Below, piece after piece: positions 17,220-25,711 of a DNA stretch of 57,745 nucleotides (position 1 is its first letter; every line of letters starts with the position of its first letter). A model generated the notes under the pieces. It had not been told where the DNA came from. It saw only the letters and a list, made by a program, of their open reading frames with translations, and searched no databases. The position numbers were made by a program, and so were the translations under genes. Origin of the DNA: Solirubrobacterales bacterium (GTDB lineage: Bacteria; Actinomycetota; Thermoleophilia; Solirubrobacterales; 70-9); NCBI GenBank assembly GCA_025936755.1, contig JAICSS010000017.1, positions 1 to 57,745 of the forward strand, in the 5' to 3' direction.

Positions 17220-18359
17220 ATGAACTTCGACTTCTCGGAGGTCCTGCGCCGGATGGTGGAGGCGCGGGCTTCGGACGTGCACCTGACCGCGGGCTTTCCG
17301 CCGGCGATCCGCGACAAGGGCAAGATCACGCCGATGGACGGCTTTCCCGTCCTCGGAACCCAGGACACCCGCGAGGTCGTCTACAGCATCCTCAACGACG
17401 ACCAGCGCAAACGCTTCGAGACCCAGAAACAGCTCGACTTCGCCTACGCGATCCCCGGGGTCGCCCGCTTCCGCGTCAACTGCTTCTTCCAGCGCGGCGC
17501 CGTCAGCGCCGCCTTCCGCCTGATTCCCCAGGACATCCCCGCCCTCGACTCGCTCGGGGTGCCGCAGGTTCTGCGCGAGATGACCCAGAAACCGCGCGGC
17601 TTCGTCCTCGTCACCGGGCCCACCGGCTCGGGCAAGAGCACGACGCTGGCGGCGATGATCGACGTGATCAACCGCGAGCGCCAGGACCACATCCTCACGA
17701 TCGAGGACCCGATCGAGTTCCTCCACCAGCACAAAAAGTCGATCGTCAACCAGCGCGAGATCGGCTCCGACGCCGACGACTTCTCCCTCGGCCTCAAGGC
17801 CGCCCTGCGAGAGGACCCCGACGTGATCCTGGTCGGCGAGATGAGGGACCTGGAGACGATCGCCACCGCGCTCACCGCGGCTGAGACCGGACACCTCGTC
17901 TTCGCCACCCTCCACACCCAGTCGACCGCGCAGACGGTCGACCGGATCATCGACGTCTTTCCGCCGGAGCAGCAGGGTCAGGTCCGAGCCCAGCTCTCGA
18001 TCGCGCTGCAGGGGATCGTCACCCAGCAGCTGCTGCCCACCGCCGACGGGATGGGCCGCGCCGTCGCCACCGAGGTCCTGGTGCCGACGCCGGCGATCCG
18101 CAACCTGATCCGCGAGGGCAAGACCCACCAGATCTACGCCGCCGTGCAGACCTCGGGCGCGATCGGGATGCAGACCATGGACGCCGACCTGGCGCGCCTC
18201 GTCAGGGCGGGGAAGGTCAGCCGCACGCTGGCCGAACAGCGCTCCTCGGTGCCGGAGGAGCTCAAACGCGTCCTCGGCGGCGAGGACGCGGTGATGCCGG
18301 CCGCGACGCCCGACTACACGAGCGCGCCCCAGCCCCCGTCCTACGTCTCGGGGGGCTAG
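17220..18359 (+). CDS. pilT: type IV pilus twitching motility ATPase PilT
   Basis: 379 residues. Walker A GPTGSGKST at about 133-141, Asp box TIEDPIEFLH, Walker B VILVGEMRD, His box ATLHTQ, and the retraction-specific AIRNLIREGK near 291-300, which the upstream paralogue lacks. The short disordered C-terminal tail (PQPPSYVSGG) is not part of the core. It depolymerises the pilus fibre. The gene follows pilB by 31 bp and precedes pilC by 3 bp, so pilB-pilT-pilC form one transcription unit. Confidence 0.92.
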   Translation: MNFDFSEVLRRMVEARASDVHLTAGFPPAIRDKGKITPMDGFPVLGTQDTREVVYSILNDDQRKRFETQKQLDFAYAIPGVARFRVNCFFQRGAVSAAFRLIPQDIPALDSLGVPQVLREMTQKPRGFVLVTGPTGSGKSTTLAAMIDVINRERQDHILTIEDPIEFLHQHKKSIVNQREIGSDADDFSLGLKAALREDPDVILVGEMRDLETIATALTAAETGHLVFATLHTQSTAQTVDRIIDVFPPEQQGQVRAQLSIALQGIVTQQLLPTADGMGRAVATEVLVPTPAIRNLIREGKTHQIYAAVQTSGAIGMQTMDADLARLVRAGKVSRTLAEQRSSVPEELKRVLGGEDAVMPAATPDYTSAPQPPSYVSGG

Positions 18360-18362
18360 GAC

Positions 18363-19607
18363 GTGGCGACCGCCACCACCTTCACCTTCCGGGCGATGGA
18401 CGTCGGCGGCACCGCGACTGCGGGCGAGCTCGAAGCCGACTCCAAGGCGCAGGTCTCCGAGCAGCTGCGCCAGCGCGGCCTGATCGTCCTCGACGTCAGC
18501 GAAAAGAGCAACCCGGTCAAGATCGAGGACATCATGCGGCGCTGGAAGAGCGTCGACATGCGCGAGCTGGCCGTCTACTCGCGCCAGTTCGCGACCCTGG
18601 TCGCCTCGGGGATGCCGATGCTGCGCACCCTCCACACGCTCGAGGAACAGACCCAGGACGAGGAGATCAAGGAGGCGACCGCGGCGATGCGCGCGGACGT
18701 CGAAGCCGGCAGCACCCTCGAGCAGGCGATGGAGCGCCACCCCCGCGTCTTCGACCGGCTTTTCCGGGCGATGGTGCGGTCCGGCGAGCAGTCGGGACGG
18801 CTGGAGGAGGCGCTCGACCGGATCGCCTTCCAGGTGGAGAAAAGCGACGCCCTCAGGCGCCAGGTGAAATCGGCGATGATGTACCCGGCGCTCGTCTTCG
18901 GCTTCGCGGTCGTGGTGCTGGTCGCGATCGTGATGTTCGTGATCCCGGTCTTCGCCAACATCTTCAAAGAACTCGCCGAAGAACACCCGGACGAAGCGAG
19001 CGGGCTGCCGCCGCCGACCCAGCTCTGCGTCGCCTTCTCCGGACTGCTGACCGGCTACTGGTTCATCCTCCTGCCGGGGATCGTCCTCGGCTTCTGGCTC
19101 TTCTTCCGCTGGAAGAAGACCGAGGCCGGCAAAGACCAGTGGGACCGCCTCATCCTCCGCCTGCCGTTCAAAATCGGCGACGTGATCCAGAAGGTGGCGC
19201 TGGCCCGCTGGTCGCGCACCTTCTCCGGCTCGGTCTCCTCCGGCGTGCCGATGCTGCAGTCGATCAAGCTGACCGGCGAAACCGCCGGCAACGTGGTCGT
19301 CGAAAAGGCGATGGAGGACGTCTACAAATCGGTCAAGACCGGCGGCTCGCTCGCCGGCCCGATCGAACGGCACGACATCTTCCCGCCGATGGTCGGCCAC
19401 ATGGTCGCGGTCGGCGAGGAAACCGGTCAGCTGGAGACGATGCTCTCCAAAATCGCCGACTTCTACGAGGCCGAGGTCGACGCCAAGGTGAAGGCGCTGA
19501 CCGCCCTGATCGAGCCGGTGATGATCTGCTTCGTCGGCGGCATGGTCGGCTTCATCGTCATCTCGATGTACCTGCCGCTCTTCAGCATCTACGAAAAGAT
19601 CCGCTGA
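18363..19607 (+). CDS. pilC: type IV pilus inner membrane platform protein PilC
   Basis: 414 residues of the GspF/PilC family with two repeated cytoplasmic helical domains (YSRQFATLVASGMPMLRTL near 72-90 and WSRTFSGSVSSGVPMLQSI near 281-300), and three hydrophobic segments near 175-200, 229-249 and 384-406. It couples PilB/PilT motion to pilin insertion and extraction. GTG start 3 bp after pilT. It ends 6 bp from the convergent membrane-protein gene with no terminator between. Confidence 0.93.
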   Translation: MATATTFTFRAMDVGGTATAGELEADSKAQVSEQLRQRGLIVLDVSEKSNPVKIEDIMRRWKSVDMRELAVYSRQFATLVASGMPMLRTLHTLEEQTQDEEIKEATAAMRADVEAGSTLEQAMERHPRVFDRLFRAMVRSGEQSGRLEEALDRIAFQVEKSDALRRQVKSAMMYPALVFGFAVVVLVAIVMFVIPVFANIFKELAEEHPDEASGLPPPTQLCVAFSGLLTGYWFILLPGIVLGFWLFFRWKKTEAGKDQWDRLILRLPFKIGDVIQKVALARWSRTFSGSVSSGVPMLQSIKLTGETAGNVVVEKAMEDVYKSVKTGGSLAGPIERHDIFPPMVGHMVAVGEETGQLETMLSKIADFYEAEVDAKVKALTALIEPVMICFVGGMVGFIVISMYLPLFSIYEKIR

Positions 19608-19613
19608 GTCGGT

Positions 19614-21224
19614 TCAGCGCAGCGTGCAGAGACGGACCGGGCCGCCGTCGAGCCGCAGCTTCCACGGTCGATCCGACCGGCCCGCCGGCAGGTCGAGCGA
19701 TCCGCCTGCCCCGGCTTCGAGCCGGCCGAGCCGGGCCGAAGGGTCCGGCGCGAGACGGCCGCCCTCGACGAGCACCTCTTCCCCGCTGAGGTTCGTCAAT
19801 GCGAATCGCCCGGAGGGCGGAAGGCGGGTTTCCAGCCGGACGTCCGCTCTCGGATCGAGCCTGCGACAGGAGGACCGCCGGCCCGGCCCGCCGCTGGCGA
19901 GGCGGGCGCCGACGACCGCCGCGAAGACCCGGTCGGCGGGCCGCAGCTCGGATTCGCCGGCGGCGAGGAGCTCCGCCTCGGAGTAGGCCGGGGTGCCGAA
20001 GGCCCGCATCGCCCGGCGGTACCGCCCGACCGAGACGTAGATCGAAGGGGGGAGGCTGATCTCGTAGGTGGGCTGGGCGTCGGCGCCGGCGAGATCGACG
20101 GCGCCCAGGGTCGCCTCGATGCTTTCGGAGGTGGGCTTCCACTTCGTCGAGTACCCCTTGTCGAGCAGCGATATGCCGCCGGCGAGGGCTGCCGCGGTGA
20201 TCACAGCCACCGCGAGCACCGCGACGCGCGGTGGCTTGTAGCCGCGAAGCGCCTCGGCGGCGACCATCAGGAGGAAGACGCCGCTCGGATACTGGAAGCG
20301 GCTCGAAAACCTCTGCGGTCCGCGGTCGAGGGCGAGCAGGCCCCAGAAGGAGAAGGTGAGAACCAGGGCCACGATCAGGCCCGGCGACATCTTCTGCCTG
20401 CGGCCGAACCAGTAGATGAAGGCGACCCCGAGGACGATTGCCAGGATCTGGGCGAGCGCCGGCGGGCGCCCGCTCGCCTCGATCGGCTGGCGCCCCAGCA
20501 GCGACGCGATGCCGGCCGACGCCGCGTCGAAGACGTAGCCGGGGAGGTGGGGAATGTCGCCGAGCCCGAGCTGGTTGCCGGCCGAGTGCCCGGAGCCGAG
20601 CCACCAGATCGCATAGAGACCGAGCGGGAGCAGCGGCACGAACGCCCGCCGCAGCCGGGGGGAGGGGCCAAGGAAGATCTTGGTCGCGGCGGCGAGGACG
20701 AAGGGGATGCCAAGGGTGGAGAAGGCGGTGGCGAGGACGAGCAGAACCGACGCCAGCCAATCCCGTGCCCGGTCTTCGCGGTCGAGGGCGAGCAGCGCCC
20801 CGAGGCCTCCGGCGATCGAGCCGAAGAAGCACATCTGGAACTCCCAGAGGAGGTCTTCGTAGGCGGCTCCCATGAAGAGGAGGAGCACTGCGCCGCAGAG
20901 CGCCAGCCAGCCGCCGACCCGACGGCGCATGAACACGAACACGAGGATCGCGCAGAGCAGGAAGAGGAAGATCGCGACGGCGTGGAAGGGGAACGCCGAG
21001 TCCATTCCGAAGGCGGCCAGCAGGATCTTGTAGAGGAGAGCCGGGATTACGACCGGGTGTTCGTTGAACGGCTCCAGGAAGGTGTTCGGCGACCACCCGG
21101 GCCGCCTCACCAGCAACTCCCAGCTGTCGCCGAGGAAGGTGAGGTGCGAGGCGTAGGAGAAGAGCAGCGCGGCTGAGGCCGCCAGGGCGACCGCGAGGAG
21201 GTAGACCGGCGCCCGCTGCCTCAT
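19614..21224 (-). CDS. multi-pass membrane protein, GT-C glycosyltransferase-like
   Basis: 536 residues. About ten hydrophobic segments occupy the first 370 residues, followed by a soluble, Pro/Arg-rich C-terminal domain. After the first membrane helix the loop reads TFLGDSWELL, placing an acidic residue where GT-C glycosyltransferases carry their catalytic Asp, and FNEHPVVIPALLYK follows. This suggests a lipid-linked sugar transferase (inference; no family assigned). It runs against the pilus genes, convergent with pilC and divergent from another membrane protein of similar type. Confidence 0.55.
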   Translation of the reverse strand: MRQRAPVYLLAVALAASAALLFSYASHLTFLGDSWELLVRRPGWSPNTFLEPFNEHPVVIPALLYKILLAAFGMDSAFPFHAVAIFLFLLCAILVFVFMRRRVGGWLALCGAVLLLFMGAAYEDLLWEFQMCFFGSIAGGLGALLALDREDRARDWLASVLLVLATAFSTLGIPFVLAAATKIFLGPSPRLRRAFVPLLPLGLYAIWWLGSGHSAGNQLGLGDIPHLPGYVFDAASAGIASLLGRQPIEASGRPPALAQILAIVLGVAFIYWFGRRQKMSPGLIVALVLTFSFWGLLALDRGPQRFSSRFQYPSGVFLLMVAAEALRGYKPPRVAVLAVAVITAAALAGGISLLDKGYSTKWKPTSESIEATLGAVDLAGADAQPTYEISLPPSIYVSVGRYRRAMRAFGTPAYSEAELLAAGESELRPADRVFAAVVGARLASGGPGRRSSCRRLDPRADVRLETRLPPSGRFALTNLSGEEVLVEGGRLAPDPSARLGRLEAGAGGSLDLPAGRSDRPWKLRLDGGPVRLCTLR

Positions 21225-21318
21225 CCGGCGGGCAATGGTTCCAGCGCGGGCGGACGCGAGCGGGCAGGTAATCGGCGACCGCCCTCAAACAAAACCGCTG
21301 GTGGTCGATACCGGGAAC

Positions 21319-22533
21319 ATGCTTCGACTGCGGAAGTGGGTGCCGTACGTCCTGATCGGCCTGCTGGCGGCCCGGCTCGCCGCCTTCGCCGATTCCTCCG
21401 CGGACTGGAAGGTCGACGCCCAGCCGGCGGTGGAAGCCCTGGCGCATGGGCGCGTCGGGGACTTCCTGAGCGCCGAAGCGCTGATGGGCCCCTTCGCGAC
21501 CCTGGTCCAGGCGCCGTTCGTCGCCATCTCCGGCACGTCCGGGGAGGCGGCCTACCCATGGGCGGTGTTCCCCTGCCTGCTGCTCGCCGGGCTCGTCGGC
21601 CTCTACCTGTCGCGAATCGCCGCCCGGCGGGAGGCGGGCCGTTTCGCGCAGGTGTTGATCGCCGCCGTCTTCCTGCTCAACCCCCTCACCTTCGAGGCGA
21701 TCCGGAACGGGCACCCGGAGGAGATTCTCACCGCGGCCCTCGCCGTCGGCGCGGTCGCCGCCGCGGCCGAGCACCGCTCTCGCCGGGCCGCGGTCCTGCT
21801 CGGCCTCGCCGTCGCTTCCAAGCAGTGGGCCGTCGTCGCCGTGCTGCCGGCGCTGCTGGCTCTCCCGGAGGCGCGGCTGCGCACGGCGATCCTGGCCGCC
21901 GCAGTGGCGGCGGTGCTCTTCCTGCCCGCCGTCATCGCCGCTCCGGGCTCGTTCTTCGGGGTTCAGAGCCAGGTTGCGGGGACGGGTCGGGTCGTGACGC
22001 CGTGGAGCGCCTGGTATCCGGCCGCCACCTCCGAAAGCGAGACCTACGTCGTCGACGGCACGAAGCTCGTCGCCGAGGTCGAGAACGCGCCGCCCCTGGC
22101 CGATCCGCTCTCCCACCCCCTGATCGTCCTGCTCGCGCTCGCGGTGCCGCTGGCGGTGGGATTGCGAAGGGGCCTGCCGCTGGCAGCGTCGGATGCGTTC
22201 GCGCTGCTGGCGCTGCTCGCTCTCCTCCGCTGCGTCCTCGATCCGGTCGACAACCTCTACTACCAGGCGCCGTTGCTGCTGGCGCTGATCGGATGGGACG
22301 CTTTCACCGCCCGGGGCCTGCCGCTGCGATCGCTGCTGGGGGCCGGCGTCGCGCTCCTCTTCTGGCGGGCGTGGCACGACCTCTCCGACCCGACGGCGTT
22401 CAACCTCGCCTACCTGAGCCTCGCCCTGGGCCTCGGCTCTGCCCTGGTCTCATCGCTTTTCAGACCGTTTCGCTGGACAGGCGTTCCAGTAACTCCAGTT
22501 TTCGCCCAACGGAGCCCCAATTTCAGGGATTAA
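21319..22533 (+). CDS. GT87-like multi-pass membrane glycosyltransferase
   Basis: 404 residues with about ten hydrophobic helices. The first external loop holds ADSSADWKVDAQPAV, and later motifs NGHPEEILTAALAVGA and LLGLAVASKQWAVVAVLPALLAL resemble the DUF2029/GT87 type of polyprenol-phosphate-sugar-dependent transferases. The ATG at 21319 begins a basic N-terminus directly before helix 1; upstream in-frame codons are non-conserved. The pilA riboswitch leader begins right after its stop. A role in glycosylating pilin or surface polymers is possible but only suggested by location. Confidence 0.6.
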   Translation: MLRLRKWVPYVLIGLLAARLAAFADSSADWKVDAQPAVEALAHGRVGDFLSAEALMGPFATLVQAPFVAISGTSGEAAYPWAVFPCLLLAGLVGLYLSRIAARREAGRFAQVLIAAVFLLNPLTFEAIRNGHPEEILTAALAVGAVAAAAEHRSRRAAVLLGLAVASKQWAVVAVLPALLALPEARLRTAILAAAVAAVLFLPAVIAAPGSFFGVQSQVAGTGRVVTPWSAWYPAATSESETYVVDGTKLVAEVENAPPLADPLSHPLIVLLALAVPLAVGLRRGLPLAASDAFALLALLALLRCVLDPVDNLYYQAPLLLALIGWDAFTARGLPLRSLLGAGVALLFWRAWHDLSDPTAFNLAYLSLALGLGSALVSSLFRPFRWTGVPVTPVFAQRSPNFRD

Positions 22534-22584
22534 GGATCTGGGCTGGCGGTCGATGTAGGGCAGGTGATGAATCTGCCAGTGCTT

Positions 22585-22666
22585 CGGTGCCAAAGGCAAA
22601 CCCGCTGCGAGGCGGGGGCGCAAAGCCGACGGGGCTCCCTTGCGGGAGCCGGCCGGGCTACCACCG
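22585..22666 (+). ncRNA. cyclic di-GMP-I riboswitch (GEMM-I) in the pilA leader
   Basis: The sequence matches the GEMM-I aptamer: P1 CGGTG (22585-22589) with CACCG (22662-22666); AAAGGCAAACC; a P1b stem CCCGC/GCGGG capped by a GNRA loop (GCGA); the conserved CGCAAAGCC; and a second hairpin with a perfect 7-bp stem GGCTCCC/GGGAGCC followed by GGGCTACC. The base at 22595 is G, at the position (G20 in the Vibrio aptamer) that favours c-di-GMP; the cGAMP-sensing variants carry A. No intrinsic terminator follows, so control of translation is likely: the pilA Shine-Dalgarno lies in a small GACC/GGTC hairpin at 22722-22735. Confidence 0.9.
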
Positions 22667-22728
22667 GGGTCGACAGACACCACGTGGCTTCATGCGACGG
22701 GGCTCTGGCGCAAACGATTAGGACCATA

Positions 22729-22735
22729 GGAGGTC
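22729..22735 (+). promoter_or_regulatory. strong pilA Shine-Dalgarno within a small hairpin
   Basis: AGGAGGT lies just before the ATG at 22740 and is flanked by GACC (22722-22725) and GGTC (22732-22735), which can pair and mask it. It is one of the strongest ribosome sites in the window, as expected for a major pilin. Confidence 0.6.
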
Positions 22736-22739
22736 ACTA

Positions 22740-23195
22740 ATGTTTCTCCAGAATCTCCGGGCCAAGGTTGGCGCCCGGCTCAACGGCGACGGCGAGGCGG
22801 GCTTCACGCTCATCGAGCTCCTCGTCGTGATGCTGATCCTCGGAATCCTGGCCGCGATCGCGCTGCCGGCGTTCTTCAACCAGAAAGACAAGGCCGGCGA
22901 CGCCAAGGCCAAGGAGTACGCGCACTCCGCGCAGGTCGCGATGGAGACCTATTCCACCGACCACAACGGCAGCTACGAAGGCGCCGACGAATCGGCCCTG
23001 ATCGCGATCGAGCCGACGCTTTCGAGCGCCGAAATCACGGTCAACAAAGCCGAAGAAAAGACGTACGAAATCACCTCGAAATCGAGCAACGGCCACGAAT
23101 TCCAGGTGATCAACGAAGCCGGCACCCTCTCCTTCCCCTGCTCGCCCGAAGGCGAAGGCGGTTGTCCGGAAGGCACCGAAGGCTGGGGCGGTTGA
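22740..23195 (+). CDS. pilA: major type IV pilin PilA
   Basis: 151 residues. A basic leader (1-21) ends in Gly21, followed by FTLIELLVVMLILGILAAIA: prepilin peptidase should cut after Gly21 and methylate Phe22; Glu26 is the conserved Glu5 needed for assembly. The C-terminal head has two Cys (134, 142) that can form the D-loop disulfide, and a Glu/Ser-rich surface. It has the strongest ribosome site in the locus, a riboswitch in its leader and a strong terminator after it, so it is a single-gene unit, as expected for the most abundant subunit. Confidence 0.92.
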   Translation: MFLQNLRAKVGARLNGDGEAGFTLIELLVVMLILGILAAIALPAFFNQKDKAGDAKAKEYAHSAQVAMETYSTDHNGSYEGADESALIAIEPTLSSAEITVNKAEEKTYEITSKSSNGHEFQVINEAGTLSFPCSPEGEGGCPEGTEGWGG

Positions 23196-23240
23196 TCCGT
23201 CTGAGTCGACCGGTCTTGGCCTAGCCAAGCATGTGGTTCA

Positions 23241-23279
23241 CGAGGAGGCGGGTCGGATCGACCCGCCTCCTCGCTTTTG
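23241..23279 (+). terminator. strong intrinsic terminator after pilA
   Basis: CGAGGAGGCGGGTCG (23241-23255) and CGACCCGCCTCCTCG (23259-23273) form a perfect 15-bp stem with loop GAT, followed by CTTTTG. Confidence 0.9.
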
Positions 23280-23338
23280 TGGCCAGAGCTTCGCGAGCCG
23301 CTAAACGGTTGAGCGATTTGAGCCGATACCTGACTGCG

Positions 23339-25711
23339 ATGCGCAAAGCGACTCCTCACCCTCGCTTCGCGGGGCTGGCATCCGTGCTGCTGGCAGCTGT
23401 GCTCTGCGGGACCTGCGCCCCGGGCGCCCTCGCCGCCCCCGCCTTCTACGACGGCAACTCGGCTGACGGCTCGACCGCGATCTTCAGCACCAAAGAGCAG
23501 ATGGTTCCGGGGGACACCGACCAGGAACTCGACGTCTACGTGCGGGAATTCGACACCGGCCTCGGCGAATACCTGACCCGCGAGGTCTCGATCGGCCCCA
23601 AGGGCGGCAACGACGCCCAGCCCGCCACCTTCGACGGTATGTCCAGCGATGGCAGCGAAGTCTTCTTCTCGACCGCGGAGCCGATGGTCGCCGGCGACAC
23701 CGACCAGGCCGAAGACGTCTACGTCCGCAACCTGGTCGAAAACAGGACCGTCCTCGTCTCGCAGGGAAGCAGCGGCTGCGCCGGCCAGGGCTGCGGCAAC
23801 GGCGCCTTCGACGCCAGCTCCCTCCCCGGCGGAGTCGCCCCCGACGGCGGCGTCGTCTTCTTCGGAACCGACGAGCGGCTCGTCGCCGCGGACCAGGACA
23901 ACGCCTTCGACCTCTACGTCCGCGACGTCGAAGCGGAAACGACCAGCCTCGTCTCCGTTCCCGACCCGAGCTGCGCCGGCTGCGCGAGCGAAGGGCTCGA
24001 CCCGCAGTTCCGCGGCACCGACGCCAGCGGCGACCGGGCGTTCTTCACCACCGCTGAAAAGCTGGCGAGCGCCGACACCGATGCCGGCGAATCGGACATC
24101 TACGCCCGCGACCTCGCGGCCGGGACCACTGCCCTCGTCTCGGAGCCGGGGACCTGTCCGCCGAACCTTGCGGTCGGCCAGAATTGCGAACCGTCCTACG
24201 GCGGCGCCTCCGCCGACGGGTCCCACGTCTTCTTCGAGACCAACGACCGGATCCTCGGTGCCGACACCGATAATTCCCAGGACGTCTACGACTGGTCCGA
24301 AGGGGCCGTCTCGCTCGCCTCGACCGGGCCGGACGGCGGCAACGGCGACTTCAACGTCACCTTCGCCGGTACCACGCCGGACGGCGGGGCTGCGTTCTTC
24401 GAGACCAGCGAGTCGCTCCTCCTCGCCGACGCCGACCTCGCGCAGGACGTCTACCGGCGCTCGGGCGGAACGACCACCCTCGTCTCCTCGGGCGAAGCCG
24501 GCAGGGGGAACCTTGCGGTCGCCGCCTCCTTCGAGTGGGTCTCGCTCTCCGAACCCCAGGTCGTCGCCTTCACCACCGCCGAGCCGCTGGTCGCCGAAGA
24601 CACCGACTCCAGCCAGGACGTCTACATGCGCTCGGGCGGGACCACGACGTTGCTCTCGACCGGGCCCGACGGCGGCAACGGCGAATTCAACGCCATCTTC
24701 GCCGGCGCCGCCGACGACGGCTCGAAGATCTTCATCACCACCGCCGAGCCGCTGGTCGCCGAAGACACCGACTCCAGCCAGGACGTGTACATGCGCTCGG
24801 GCGGCGAGACGACGCTCGTCTCCGGCGGCCAGGTCGGCGGCAACGGCCCCTTCTCCGCCGGGCTGCGAGGAGTCTCGAGCTCGGGCTCTCGCGCTTTCTT
24901 CACCACCCAGGAGCGGCTCACCGTCGACGACGACTTCGCCGGCGAGCAGGACGTCTACGGCTGGACCGAATCCGGCACCCTCCTCGTCTCGGTCGAGAAC
25001 TCGCCCGACCTGGTGATCGGCCCGCCGCCGCCCGCACTGGAAAAAACCAACCCGACTTCGCCGAACCCGTCGACGAACCCGGCGATCGTCGGCCAGGCGG
25101 CCGCGGGCTCGCTGGTCAAGGTCTACAAGACCTCGGACTGCTCGGGCGAAGCGGTCGCCCAGGGATCCGCCGCGCAGCTTGCCAGCCCCGGCCTCACCGT
25201 CACCGTTCCCGTCGCCGCGGGTTCAACCACCACCTACAGGGCGACGGCGGAAGCCGAAGGCGTGGTTTCGGCCTGCTCCGCGCCGATCGCCTACAGGCAG
25301 GAAGACCCGCCCCCGCCGGCGGAAGAAGAATCCGGCGGCGGCGGCGGTGGTGGCGAAACCCCGGCCGGCGGCGGGGGAACCGGGACCACGGGAACGAAGA
25401 CCGGCGGCAAGGCTCCCGGCGGCGGCAAGAGCGGGATCGAATACGTCGCCCCGCAGCTGAAGATCACCTTCGGCCCCGCCTTCAAGACCCGCAAGCGGCG
25501 GCCGGTCTTCCGCTTCGCCGACCTCACCGGGCAGCCGGGCACGAACTTCTTCTGCCGCGTCGACAGGCACCGGTGGAAGGGGTGCACCTCGCCGACGAAG
25601 TTGAAGAAGCTGAAGCTCGGCCGCCACGTCTTCGCGGTCAAGGCGGTCAACGCCGTCGGGACTCCCGGGGCCCGGCCGCTGAAGCGGGCCTTCAAGGTGG
25701 TGCGCCGGTGA
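23339..25711 (+). CDS. secreted nine-repeat (beta-propeller-like) surface protein of the pilus locus
   Basis: 790 residues with a Sec-type signal peptide (MRKATPH..., hydrophobic core ASVLLAAVLCGTCA, cleavage near ALAA/PAF). The mature part holds about nine repeats of roughly 55 residues with the pattern DGSxxFFxTxExLVxxDTDxxQDVYxR, then TTLVS and GGNG, resembling TolB/PD40-type propeller blades with acidic, possibly Ca-binding DTD turns. A Gly-rich linker and a C-terminal Ig-like module (PVFRFADLTGQPGTNFFC to the end) follow; such modules are common in secreted proteins of this class. It lies between pilA and minor pilins, where PilY1 sits in Gram-negatives. Its 3' end overlaps the pilW-like start (GTGA). 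Confidence 0.65.
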   Translation: MRKATPHPRFAGLASVLLAAVLCGTCAPGALAAPAFYDGNSADGSTAIFSTKEQMVPGDTDQELDVYVREFDTGLGEYLTREVSIGPKGGNDAQPATFDGMSSDGSEVFFSTAEPMVAGDTDQAEDVYVRNLVENRTVLVSQGSSGCAGQGCGNGAFDASSLPGGVAPDGGVVFFGTDERLVAADQDNAFDLYVRDVEAETTSLVSVPDPSCAGCASEGLDPQFRGTDASGDRAFFTTAEKLASADTDAGESDIYARDLAAGTTALVSEPGTCPPNLAVGQNCEPSYGGASADGSHVFFETNDRILGADTDNSQDVYDWSEGAVSLASTGPDGGNGDFNVTFAGTTPDGGAAFFETSESLLLADADLAQDVYRRSGGTTTLVSSGEAGRGNLAVAASFEWVSLSEPQVVAFTTAEPLVAEDTDSSQDVYMRSGGTTTLLSTGPDGGNGEFNAIFAGAADDGSKIFITTAEPLVAEDTDSSQDVYMRSGGETTLVSGGQVGGNGPFSAGLRGVSSSGSRAFFTTQERLTVDDDFAGEQDVYGWTESGTLLVSVENSPDLVIGPPPPALEKTNPTSPNPSTNPAIVGQAAAGSLVKVYKTSDCSGEAVAQGSAAQLASPGLTVTVPVAAGSTTTYRATAEAEGVVSACSAPIAYRQEDPPPPAEEESGGGGGGGETPAGGGGTGTTGTKTGGKAPGGGKSGIEYVAPQLKITFGPAFKTRKRRPVFRFADLTGQPGTNFFCRVDRHRWKGCTSPTKLKKLKLGRHVFAVKAVNAVGTPGARPLKRAFKVVRR
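24570..24804. repeat. 165-bp internal duplication, 70-bp near-identical copies
   Basis: Bases 24570-24639 and 24735-24804 differ at a single position (tctac versus tgtac). The offset of 165 bp equals one 55-residue protein repeat, which indicates recent duplication or homogenisation of repeats within the gene. Confidence 0.85.

Noticed and set aside
24319-24804. Repeated DNA in the secreted protein gene as a possible CRISPR-like array
   Set aside because: Repeats are long, in frame, code for protein repeats and have no unique spacers.
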